This document shows positions 56,477 through 64,000 of a DNA stretch of 64,000 nt, one piece after another. Below the pieces are notes generated by a model. That model saw only the letters and a program-made list of their open reading frames with translations, did not search any database and was not told where the DNA came from. The DNA comes from Bartonella alsatica (GTDB taxonomy: Bacteria > Pseudomonadota > Alphaproteobacteria > Rhizobiales > Rhizobiaceae), in assembly GCF_013388295.1 (NCBI RefSeq), contig NZ_CP058235.1, positions 846,001 to 910,000 on the forward strand, written 5' to 3'. The number at the start of each line of letters is the position of its first letter. Within the stretch, counting starts at the first letter, position 1. The position numbers were made by a program, and so were the translations under genes.

Positions 56477-57283
56477 ATGGAAAACACAGTGCTTATTTTT
56501 CGTTCTCTTCTTTTTACGTTCGCTTTTTATACAACTACTTTTATACAAATGATTCTTTATGCTCCCATCTATTTTTTAATGCCACGCAAAAAAGCGTGGA
56601 TCATCCCTAAAATATGGGCACGCGTCACACTCTTTTTACAAAAATACATTGCAGGCACAAATTACGAAATTGAAGGATTAGAAAATCTTCCAAATGGAGC
56701 TTATATCATCGCTCCAAAGCATCAATCTGCATGGGAAACCTTCAGTCTTATTCCCTACTTTGATGACCCCGCTCTCATCCTAAAACGTGAACTAACATGG
56801 ATTCCCTTCTTTGGCTGGTATATGGCAAAAACACAAATTATCCCAATTAACCGAACAACCCCCATTAAAGCTTTAAAAACCATCATACAAAAAGCAAAAG
56901 AAAAAGCAAAATTAGAGCGTCAAATTCTGATTTTTCCTGAAGGGACACGCCGACAGCCAGGCCAAGAACCAGATTATAAATCGGGAATTGTTGCTCTCTA
57001 TAATGAACTGAAACTTCAGGTTGTTCCTATTGCACACAATGCCGGTTTATATTGGCCACGAGGTAATTTTCGCCGTTATCCTGGAACAATTCGCGTTCGC
57101 ATTCTCCCCCCTATAGCTACTGGTTTAAGCAAACGTGATTTCCTAGATCAACTGGTCAAAAAAACAGAAGAAGCCTGTGATGAATTACTTTTGTTAGCAG
57201 CACAAGATCCTAACCCTCCGCCTATGCCACCCTGTGCTGTTAAAAAACTTCAAAAAATGAGTCATCATGAAGCAATACATTGA
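56477..57283 (+). CDS. plsC: 1-acyl-sn-glycerol-3-phosphate acyltransferase
   Basis: PlsC makes phosphatidic acid from lysophosphatidic acid at the inner membrane. The 268-residue protein has an N-terminal membrane helix (about 8-35). The acyltransferase motifs follow: KHQSAWETF (H82-x4-E87, the Glu variant of HX4D), then the FPEGTRR substrate motif and PIAHNAG. It stands alone, divergent from thiD. Confidence 0.92.
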   Translation: MENTVLIFRSLLFTFAFYTTTFIQMILYAPIYFLMPRKKAWIIPKIWARVTLFLQKYIAGTNYEIEGLENLPNGAYIIAPKHQSAWETFSLIPYFDDPALILKRELTWIPFFGWYMAKTQIIPINRTTPIKALKTIIQKAKEKAKLERQILIFPEGTRRQPGQEPDYKSGIVALYNELKLQVVPIAHNAGLYWPRGNFRRYPGTIRVRILPPIATGLSKRDFLDQLVKKTEEACDELLLLAAQDPNPPPMPPCAVKKLQKMSHHEAIH

Positions 57284-57782
57284 TTCATCAAGATAATGAA
57301 CCACTTTTCCATATTGAATGGAGAATACCAAATACAGGAATATTTTTTCATTTAAAAATCCTCTGATTCAGAATCAAAAAAACGTTTGCTTACACATCAC
57401 AAGAGAAATTGATGTGTAGATAAAAGTGATCTGAAAAAACTTAATATATCTTTTATGAATCATTCATTGCAAAAGCGATTAGCAATATTAAGAGATGTCT
57501 TTTTAAGTACAACTGCGAATAATAACACACTCTTTTTCGTGAAAAGCATAACCTTACTAAAAAACGTGCGAAATAAAAATGTAAGTTATTTAAAATCCCT
57601 ATTTTAAAATATTGTTCTCGATATTTTTAAAATCATAAAACTGAACTAATAGATGATGGCTTTAATTTTTAAAAAACTAATATGTAATTAACCATTTCTC
57701 CTTATCTATTATGGACTCAAAAGTATTGTATGCTACATTAAAACAATCCTAAATTATTGATAAAAATATTGGACTTCACGTA
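57284..57782. other. 499-nt gap with a 9-bp hairpin
   Basis: No gene was recognised. TACACATCA (57391-57399) and TGATGTGTA (57410-57418) form a perfect 9-bp stem with a 10-nt loop about 110 nt after plsC. It has no T-run, so it may be an operator, or a stem in a plsC 3' end. Confidence 0.45.
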
Positions 57783-58880
57783 ATGCGTTACCTCCTCTAT
57801 AATTTGTTTTTTTCTTTTTTTTTGAGTTTGTTGAGCCCCTTCGCTTTAGCCCAACCCTTTCTCTCCGTTGAAGTTGCAACTGGACGCATATTAAATCATA
57901 ATCAAGCCTTTGAGCGTTGGTATCCTGCCTCCTTAACAAAATTAATGACCGCTTATATTATTTTTCGGGCCATGAGCACAGGAGAAATTTCACCCAATAA
58001 ACACATCACTATCAGCGAATATGCCGCAAAAGCTCCTGCGTATCATTCAGGCTATAAAGCTGGATCCGTTCTCACACTTGATACAGCCTTAAGTATCACT
58101 ATGGTTAAATCTACCAATGATTTGGCCATTGCCATGAGTGAAGCGGTTGCTGGTTCACAAAAAGCCTTTGTACAAAAAATGAATGCTGAAGCTAAACGCC
58201 TCGGCATGGTTGGTACCCATTTTTCCAATGCAAGTGGCTTACCAGACCCACAAAATTATTCTACAGCACGTGATATCGCTCTTTTAGCGGTTCAGATTCG
58301 TCGAGAATTTCCTCAATATGCACATTATTTTTCTATCCCTGCCATTGATTTTGGTGGCAAACAAAAAATCCAACCCAATTCAAACAATCTCATTGGTCGT
58401 TTTGATGGAATAGACGGCATGAAAACAGGTTTTATTTGTGCTTCTGGTTTCAATCTTGTTGCCTCAGCAACCCGTAAAAACCGCACAATTATTGCTGTCA
58501 TTTTAGGATCTAACAACGTAAGTGAAAGAGAAGAAAAAGCCGCACAACTTCTTGAAGCAGGTTTTTCTCAACAAGAATCGTCCCAATTAACATTGGCAAC
58601 ACTGGTACCTTATGGAACAAAAATGACACAAGCGACCGATATGAAACAACAAACATGCTCACCTGAAGCCACAAAAATGCACGCTCGTTTTTATGACGAT
58701 AAAGGGAATGTTATCCTTACTTCACCGTTCATCACTGCTTCACCTACCTCCTCTTTTCCTTTACCAGTACGCCTTATTTCTACACCACAAACACATAAAA
58801 CCAAAAGAAAACCGCTAAAAAAATTGCCCATTCCGGATAAAAAAAGCAAAGCAACCTATAACAAAAGCAGAAAACCATAA
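57783..58880 (+). CDS. D-alanyl-D-alanine carboxypeptidase (DacA/DacF type)
   Basis: This penicillin-binding serine peptidase trims the terminal D-Ala of peptidoglycan pentapeptides. The 365-residue protein has a signal peptide (about 1-23, cut after ALA). The S11 triad of motifs is complete: SxxK at S50-K53 (PASLTKLM), SxN at S110-N112 and KTG at 214-216. The C-terminal tail (about 320-365) is strongly basic. It is 12 nt upstream of the CobW gene, so the two are probably cotranscribed. Confidence 0.93.
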   Translation: MRYLLYNLFFSFFLSLLSPFALAQPFLSVEVATGRILNHNQAFERWYPASLTKLMTAYIIFRAMSTGEISPNKHITISEYAAKAPAYHSGYKAGSVLTLDTALSITMVKSTNDLAIAMSEAVAGSQKAFVQKMNAEAKRLGMVGTHFSNASGLPDPQNYSTARDIALLAVQIRREFPQYAHYFSIPAIDFGGKQKIQPNSNNLIGRFDGIDGMKTGFICASGFNLVASATRKNRTIIAVILGSNNVSEREEKAAQLLEAGFSQQESSQLTLATLVPYGTKMTQATDMKQQTCSPEATKMHARFYDDKGNVILTSPFITASPTSSFPLPVRLISTPQTHKTKRKPLKKLPIPDKKSKATYNKSRKP

Positions 58881-58892
58881 TCGATAATTAAT

Positions 58893-59951
58893 ATGGAAAC
58901 AACGCGTATTCCTATTACTCTTATAACTGGCTTTTTGGGTTCCGGTAAAACAACTTTACTCAACCGGATGCTACGCGATCCTCTTTTGAATAATAGTGCT
59001 GTTATCATTAATGAATTCGGTGAAGTAAGTATTGACCATTTTCTGGTTGAAAAAACGACAGAAGGAATTATTGAACTTGCAAATGGTTGCTTATGCTGTA
59101 ATTTGCGCAGTGATCTCATTGATACATTAACTAATTTGATTGATCGCATTCATGCAGGAAATCAGCACCTTAATCGCATTATCATCGAAACAACAGGGTT
59201 AGCTGATCCAGCTCCTATTGTACAAGCTCTTCTAAGCCACCCACTCTTAATTCAAGTTTTGTCGATCGATACTCTTCTTGCAACATTTGATACATTAAAC
59301 ACACCTACTATACTCGAACGCTATCCTGAAATACAAAAACAATTAGCACTTGCTGACAAAATTATTCTCACAAAAACAGATCTTACTGACTCCAAAACAC
59401 TCTCAAATACACTCCTCAGTACACTCAAAACAATTAATCCTATAGCGCAAATTATCGATGTCCATTCTGATCATTACTGTTCAAGGGGATTAATAAGTAA
59501 AACATTATGGGATGAAAAAGCAGAAAATACACAATTTAAACAATGGCGTACCCTCGCTCCCTACGATCATGCCCACAACTGGACAATTCGTGCTTTTTCA
59601 TTAAACTGCGAAGAGCTTATGGATTATACTAGCCTTAGTACTTTTTTAGATCTCCTAAAAGACCTGTATGGTACAAAATTATTACGCATTAAAGCAATTA
59701 TAGCAATGCGTGATGACCCCCAACGTCCTCTTGTCTTACACGGTATACAAACATTTTTCCATCCACCAATAAGACTTCCAGCATGGCCAAAAGGAATAAA
59801 ACAAACACGTTTTGTCATCATTACTGATGGTATTGAAAAAGAAACAATACAAAAACTTTTCAATGCTTTTTTAAACAAACCAGCAATAGATACTGCAGAC
59901 AAAACCGCCATATTGAATAATCCCCTAATTATTCCAGGAATGAAGTTCTAA
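58893..59951 (+). CDS. CobW/COG0523 family GTPase (metal chaperone type)
   Basis: The 352-residue protein has the P-loop GFLGSGKTT at 13-21 and the metal-binding C66-L-C68-C69. NGCLCC is the family hallmark. TKTDL is the guanine-recognition motif, and a CobW_C-like domain makes up the C-terminal half. COG0523 proteins deliver zinc or other metals. A role in cobalamin synthesis is unlikely here. No zinc-uptake regulator or visible Zur box was identified. Confidence 0.88.
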   Translation: METTRIPITLITGFLGSGKTTLLNRMLRDPLLNNSAVIINEFGEVSIDHFLVEKTTEGIIELANGCLCCNLRSDLIDTLTNLIDRIHAGNQHLNRIIIETTGLADPAPIVQALLSHPLLIQVLSIDTLLATFDTLNTPTILERYPEIQKQLALADKIILTKTDLTDSKTLSNTLLSTLKTINPIAQIIDVHSDHYCSRGLISKTLWDEKAENTQFKQWRTLAPYDHAHNWTIRAFSLNCEELMDYTSLSTFLDLLKDLYGTKLLRIKAIIAMRDDPQRPLVLHGIQTFFHPPIRLPAWPKGIKQTRFVIITDGIEKETIQKLFNAFLNKPAIDTADKTAILNNPLIIPGMKF

Positions 59952-60400
59952 TTTTTACTCCAACCTTCAATGAATAAAAATCTTTAGTGCACAATACCAC
60001 TGCCTTTCGAACATACTCTATTACATACATTGCGCCACAAATGTTATTAGCACATCAGATGTTCTTCTTTTTCACCTTAAAGAACGAAGATTCTTACCCT
60101 TCATCAATCTGTAAACAGATTTGTTTATCTTGAACAGATTCTATCTATTAATCACTTATGTGTTTCAATTTACAAGTCCACCGGACAAACCTTGTGTAAA
60201 TATTCCACTCAAACTATATACTTCTTCACTTGGCTAATGCAAAAAACTAAAATAAAAAAGAAATAAAATAATATTTTTAATATGCGTGAATGTACTTTAT
60301 CTCAATCGCACTGAAAGACAATATCTACAGCATTACAGATAAAAGAATAAAGCATTCTGAAAAAAATTAAAGGTGAACTCCACTTTACGATAAGATAACA
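59952..60400. other. Convergent gap holding repeat copy 2
   Basis: No gene was recognised. The dispersed repeat at 60076-60165 is the only identifiable content. Confidence 0.5.
60076..60165. repeat. Dispersed repeat, copy 2
   Basis: It shares CTTAAAGAACGAAGA (60076-60090) exactly with copy 1 at 43447-43461, and interrupted similarity continues for about 70 nt. It lies between the convergent CobW and L,D-transpeptidase genes. Boundaries are approximate. Confidence 0.5.
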
Positions 60401-61150
60401 TCACGGCTTTAAAGCACTAGAAACCTTATCAAGACCACGATTAAAAACATAATGTTTTTCATAAACATCAACCGTGGGAGGCATACGATTTTCTTCAAAA
60501 AAATCATAACCTTTCTTAAGCATAACCCAGAATTGATAATGGGGATCAGATCTATGACGTACCATATTAGCATCGGTCATGCGAAAAGGAAAAGCATGCA
60601 ACTGAAATTCTTTCTGTCCCCCTCTAAAAGCATCCCGCGCAAAAGCATAAATCTGTGCCATATTTTTATCACTCATAGAGTAACAACCAGCAGAAAAGCA
60701 AGAACCATGCACCATAAGATTACTTCCTGTTCGGCCATTCGCTTGATCATAAAGGTTGGGAAATCCTATATTAAAAGCAAGATAATATTTTGAATAAGGA
60801 TTCATTTGATTTGCACTAACGGTGTAAAAACCTTCTGGTGTTTGAAGATCACCTTCCTTATATTTAGGTCCAAGCTGACCTGACCATTTACAAATGCTAT
60901 AACGTGCCAACAACACAAAAGCCCCTGATCGGGACTGCTTCCAAATTTCGGCAACATTCTCTTTCTTAAAAAATCGCATCATAATCGGCGCATAAGGATC
61001 AATATTATGTAGAACCATTCTATTTCGGATTTCTTGGGGAAGTGGCTGCTCAACTTTAGCACGGATAGAAGCTGGCAACCTTCCCTCACATGCCGTCAGT
61101 ACTCCTATTGTAAACAATATACATACTGTGAAGAACCTGTTGAAAACCAT
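60401..61150 (-). CDS. L,D-transpeptidase family lipoprotein (YafK-like)
   Basis: The 249-residue protein has a lipoprotein signal with lipobox LTAC (C21) and a YkuD-type catalytic domain. The active-site segment HGSCFSAGCYSMS runs from H148 to S160, with C156 as the nucleophile. It resembles murein L,D-transpeptidases of the YafK group. The ATG at 61150 has GGAG 9 nt upstream. An in-frame TTG at 61165 coincides with that site. This is an intact member in contrast to the dead copy at 38260-38755, which is of a different subtype. Confidence 0.88.
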   Translation of the reverse strand: MVFNRFFTVCILFTIGVLTACEGRLPASIRAKVEQPLPQEIRNRMVLHNIDPYAPIMMRFFKKENVAEIWKQSRSGAFVLLARYSICKWSGQLGPKYKEGDLQTPEGFYTVSANQMNPYSKYYLAFNIGFPNLYDQANGRTGSNLMVHGSCFSAGCYSMSDKNMAQIYAFARDAFRGGQKEFQLHAFPFRMTDANMVRHRSDPHYQFWVMLKKGYDFFEENRMPPTVDVYEKHYVFNRGLDKVSSALKP

Positions 61151-61188
61151 AAAATAAAACTCCAATACCTCCCCTCACAAAAAATGAC

Positions 61189-62145
61189 TTATGTTAAAGA
61201 CCTACCAATTTGAAGATATTTTTCCCAACGGTCTTTTTTAAGAACTTCACCATCTTTTCCAGCCATAGCCTTTAAAGCTTCTGAAATAACGTCACCCGTT
61301 TCATCAATCACGGTCTCTTTGCTTCGATGTGCTCCTCCTAAAGGCTCAGGAATAATGCCATCGATAATCTTTAACTGATACAAATCTTGAGCGGTAATAC
61401 GCATATTCATTGCAGCATCTTTTGCACGAGTAGGATCACGCCATAAAATAGAAGCTGCTCCTTCTGGTGAAATGACAGAGTAAATTGCATGTTCTAACAT
61501 ATAAACTTTGTTGGCCGCAGCAATTGCTATCGCCCCTCCTGAACCGCCTTCTCCAATAACGACCGAAACAACAGGAACCTTTAAGCGCAAAGTTGCCGCT
61601 GTTGATTGAGCAATTGCTTCAGCTTGTCCGCGTTCTTCAGCACTCACACCAGGATAGGCACCTGCTGTATCTACAAAAGTGAGTAATGGCAAACCAAAAC
61701 GGTCAGCCATTTCCATAATACGTACAGCTTTGCGATACCCTTCTGGACGTGCAGAACCAAAATTATAGCGCAACCGTGTTTGCGTATCGTGACCTTTTTC
61801 CTGACCTATGTAAGCAACTGCTTCACCTTTAAAGCGCGCAAATCCTGCTTGAATAGCCTCATCTTCAGCAAACTTGCGGTCGCCTGCCAAAGGTGTTACA
61901 TCACTCAATAACCGCGCAGAATAGTCCATAAAATGAGGACGATCAGGATGGCGAGCTACTTGTGTTTTTTGCCATGGCGATAATTTTTTATAAATATCGC
62001 GCAATGCCGTTTGAGAACGTGCTTCTAAGCGGGCGATCTCTTCGCTCATATCAAGACTTCCTTCTTCCTCAGAAATCTTTTTTAATTCGAGAATTTTCCC
62101 ATCGAGATCAGCAACCGGTTTTTCAAAATCAAGATAATTATACAT
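61189..62145 (-). CDS. accA: Acetyl-CoA carboxylase carboxyltransferase subunit alpha
   Basis: AccA with AccD transfers the carboxyl group from biotin to acetyl-CoA, the first step of fatty acid synthesis. The 318-residue protein starts MYNYLDFEKPV. It has the PEGYRKAVRIM, DTAGAYPGVSAEERGQ and GEGGSGGA segments of the crotonase-like carboxyltransferase. The start at 62145 matches the family; the TTG three codons upstream is less likely. Confidence 0.95.
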   Translation of the reverse strand: MYNYLDFEKPVADLDGKILELKKISEEEGSLDMSEEIARLEARSQTALRDIYKKLSPWQKTQVARHPDRPHFMDYSARLLSDVTPLAGDRKFAEDEAIQAGFARFKGEAVAYIGQEKGHDTQTRLRYNFGSARPEGYRKAVRIMEMADRFGLPLLTFVDTAGAYPGVSAEERGQAEAIAQSTAATLRLKVPVVSVVIGEGGSGGAIAIAAANKVYMLEHAIYSVISPEGAASILWRDPTRAKDAAMNMRITAQDLYQLKIIDGIIPEPLGGAHRSKETVIDETGDVISEALKAMAGKDGEVLKKDRWEKYLQIGRSLT

Positions 62146-62232
62146 TGCACCCAACTTATTTGGTGTAAGTTATACACTCATAATTCACTTTATAAAGTAT
62201 TTTTCAAAAACATCACCACCTCTTTACCTAGT

Positions 62233-63162
62233 CTACTGCTCATCGGCAAGTGGATGATGTTCATTAACTAAACGATAAAGACCTGCTTCCAAAACATGAG
62301 TATAAATCTGAGTGGTAGCAATATCAGAATGTCCTAACAATTGTTGAACAGCACGCAAATCAGCACCATTCTGCAAAAGATGACTAGCAAAAGCATGGCG
62401 CAACACATGGGGGGAAAAGTTATTACTTTTTATTCCTGCTCTTGTGGCGAGACTTTTCAACTCCCGTGCAACAACTTGTCGAGCAATATACCCTGTTTCT
62501 GACCGTGCAGGAAAAAGATAAAGGCTTGCCGCATCCTTTCCTTGATCACGTAGGTTCAACCACTGCAAAAGAACTTGGTATGCTTTTTTTGATAAAAGCA
62601 CCATTCGTTCTTTTTTTCCCTTACCGCGAACTAAAACACTGTACCCCTTTCCCCGGACAGCCTGCACCGGAAGACTCACCAATTCACTAATACGTAATCC
62701 TGTAGCATAAAGCATTTCAATCAATACCTGAAGACGCAATGCGCGGAAATAATCTTTGGACCCATAATCTGCTTGATTCACTTCCAACTCTGCCCAATCA
62801 AGCAACTTTGTTACCGCATCTTCACTCATAATTTTGGGTAAAGGATATCCTTGACGAGGTGCGTCAATATCATGAGAAGGATCATCTGTTCTCAATCCTT
62901 CGGCATAAAGGAATTGATAAAATTGACGCAATGTTGATAAACGACGCGCTTGTGAAGACGCTGCCCAACCAAGAGTGTGCATAAGCGACAAAAGACCAAT
63001 TAAATCTTTTTTTTGTGCTGAAAAAAGTGAAACAGACTGCGAAGACAATACTTCCTGTGCCCACTGTAAATCATGCTTATAAGCCGCAAGCGTATGAGAA
63101 GAAGCCCCTCGTTCCACGCTCATCATCTCAAGAAAATGATCTATCACAGCACCATTTTTCAT
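62233..63162 (-). CDS. xerD: Tyrosine recombinase XerD
   Basis: Partner of XerC (7577-8545) in dimer resolution. The 309-residue protein has the core-binding domain (about 5-90) and the full catalytic set R157, K181, H252, R255, H278 and Y287. The start at 63162 is 1 nt after the stop of the small membrane-protein gene, implying coupled translation. The frame open further upstream overlaps that gene. Followed by accA 87 nt downstream, on the same strand. Confidence 0.92.
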   Translation of the reverse strand: MKNGAVIDHFLEMMSVERGASSHTLAAYKHDLQWAQEVLSSQSVSLFSAQKKDLIGLLSLMHTLGWAASSQARRLSTLRQFYQFLYAEGLRTDDPSHDIDAPRQGYPLPKIMSEDAVTKLLDWAELEVNQADYGSKDYFRALRLQVLIEMLYATGLRISELVSLPVQAVRGKGYSVLVRGKGKKERMVLLSKKAYQVLLQWLNLRDQGKDAASLYLFPARSETGYIARQVVARELKSLATRAGIKSNNFSPHVLRHAFASHLLQNGADLRAVQQLLGHSDIATTQIYTHVLEAGLYRLVNEHHPLADEQ

Positions 63163-63163
63163 T

Positions 63164-63325
63164 TTATTGATTCGCTTCTGCAGAAAGATTCCAGGAATCC
63201 AAGGGAACATTGATATACATATCTACAGTTACTGGTTCAACCCAAACCACAAGAGCACCCATTATAATGAAAAGAACAGAAAGTAAAATGAAAAGAATCA
63301 TCAAAAATCTGGTCAATGTTGGCAT
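63164..63325 (-). CDS. Small single-pass membrane protein between aroK and xerD
   Basis: A 53-codon gene reading MPTLTRFLMI, a hydrophobic helix to about residue 28, then a short acidic periplasmic-type tail with EPVTVDMYINVP. The stop is 1 nt before the xerD ATG. A small gene at this place between aroK and xerD is, as I recall, a Rhizobiales feature. AGG lies about 11 nt upstream of the ATG. Function is unknown. Confidence 0.7.
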   Translation of the reverse strand: MPTLTRFLMILFILLSVLFIIMGALVVWVEPVTVDMYINVPLDSWNLSAEANQ

Positions 63326-63423
63326 AACACAATAACCTACCTAAAAATATTCTATCTCTTAATTATACTTCACAAAGATTAACAGGAATTGACTTTAAAG
63401 CGGATAAATGCCGAAATAAAATT

Positions 63424-64000
63424 ATGAGAAATAATCGATCTAAACATATTCCGATAACACAAATAAAAAATCAACTCTTATCGTCTCTTGATAAACGAGC
63501 ACTTGTATTTGTTGGTCTTATGGGTGCAGGTAAATCAGTGATTGGGAAACGCGTCGCCACCATGCTCCATTTACCTTTTTATGATTCTGACCAAGAAATT
63601 GAAAAAGTTGTGCAAATGAAAATTACTGAAATCTTTAAAATTTATGGTGAACCGAAATTCCGAGCTCTTGAACAGCGTGTTATACTAAACCTCATAAAAA
63701 AAAGTCCTCTTGTTTTAGCAACAGGTGGTGGTGCCTATATAAATCAAGCCATCCAAAAAGCCATTCATCAAAATGGTATATCCATCTGGCTCAAAGCCGA
63801 TCTTGATACCCTCATGCGACGTGTTTCGCGCCACCCAACGCGACCACTTCTTCAAACAGCAAATCCTAAAGAAACCATGAGAAAACTCATGGAAGAGCGT
63901 TATCCTATTTATGGAAAAGCAAACTTGACAATTAACAGTCATAAAGAAAGCCGTTTTACCGTAGCAAAAAATGTCGTACGGTCTGTACAGCATTACCTCG
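63424..64000 (+). CDS. aroK: Shikimate kinase, cut by the window end
   Basis: AroK phosphorylates shikimate at O3 on the way to chorismate. 192 codons are visible without a stop. The P-loop GLMGAGKS is near residues 36-43, followed by the shikimate-binding FYDSDQEIE with its Asp, the GEPKFRALE Arg and the TGGGAY glycine triplet. The usual length is 190-200 residues, so only a few codons are missing. Divergent from the small membrane-protein gene and xerD. Confidence 0.95.
   Translation, partial: MRNNRSKHIPITQIKNQLLSSLDKRALVFVGLMGAGKSVIGKRVATMLHLPFYDSDQEIEKVVQMKITEIFKIYGEPKFRALEQRVILNLIKKSPLVLATGGGAYINQAIQKAIHQNGISIWLKADLDTLMRRVSRHPTRPLLQTANPKETMRKLMEERYPIYGKANLTINSHKESRFTVAKNVVRSVQHYL

Noticed and set aside
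56477..57283. PlsC with Glu in place of Asp in HX4D as a dead enzyme
   Set aside because: The HX4E form with KHQSAWETF is, as I recall, a normal variant in alphaproteobacteria, and the FPEGTR motif is intact.
1..64000. CRISPR arrays, insertion sequences, toxin-antitoxin or phage modules
   Set aside because: None found. No regularly spaced repeats, no transposase, and both Xer recombinases are chromosomal dimer-resolution types.

Overview
The window is an AT-rich alphaproteobacterial chromosome segment. Its gene families and gene order are those of the Rhizobiales, and the wide AT-rich gaps, decayed genes and missing biosynthetic steps point to a host-restricted member, most likely Bartonella. 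This assignment is from recognition and was not checked against a database. No CRISPR array, insertion sequence, rRNA gene or intact phage gene was seen. There is one tRNA, tRNA-Gly(GCC).

Layout. 0.5-4 kb: sdhCDAB (minus strand). 4.5-6.6 kb: rplS, trmD, rimM (minus). 6.7-12.7 kb: a SapC-family protein, xerC, bolA, a J-domain protein and the cobS-cobT pair. 13.5-22.5 kb: a queuosine-precursor transporter, rpmB, surf1, purH, a heparinase II/III-like protein, an rsmB-type methyltransferase, htpX and an SDHAF4-like assembly factor. 22.8-25.1 kb: rpsP, chorismate mutase and ffh, preceded by a GC-rich structured leader. 25.3-36 kb: carbonic anhydrase, the giant NAD-glutamate dehydrogenase, a frameshifted DUF2125 gene, a glutamine amidotransferase, hemY and a mitofilin-like gene. 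36-40.7 kb: tsaD, an EVE-domain protein, a dead L,D-transpeptidase, a CenR-like response regulator and a methyltransferase. 41-48.8 kb: a DUF4175/TIGR02302-type protein, lysA, an LptM-like lipoprotein, a nearly full-length argH pseudogene, tlpA, a YaiI/YqxD pseudogene and a YihY-family protein. 49.4-55 kb: prephenate dehydrogenase, holA, a Trp/Tyr-type ABC importer and the tRNA. 55.5-64 kb: thiD, plsC, a D,D-carboxypeptidase, a CobW-family GTPase, an L,D-transpeptidase lipoprotein, accA, xerD, a small membrane protein and the start of aroK.

How the genes fit together. Core energy metabolism is kept: succinate dehydrogenase and an assembly factor, SURF1, and glutamate entry to the TCA cycle through GDH. 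So are translation (L19, L28, S16, TrmD, RimM, SRP GTPase), cell-wall remodelling and aromatic amino acid synthesis (chorismate mutase, prephenate dehydrogenase, aroK). Reduction shows as dead argH, dead YaiI, a dead L,D-transpeptidase, a frameshifted DUF2125 gene and the absence of hemC/hemD from their usual place beside the mitofilin-hemY genes. This fits an organism that takes arginine and haem from its host.

Strongest leads: (1) the CenR-like regulator has Gly where the phospho-accepting Asp should be, beside a pseudogenised cell-wall enzyme; (2) a GC-rich, multi-hairpin element lies directly upstream of ffh; (3) long perfect inverted repeats overlap the likely promoters of sdhCDAB, gdh and rpmB; (4) several gene remnants can be reconstructed by reading across frames; (5) the usual ffh-rpsP-rimM-trmD-rplS cluster is split, in colinear order, by about 16 kb of ordinary genes.
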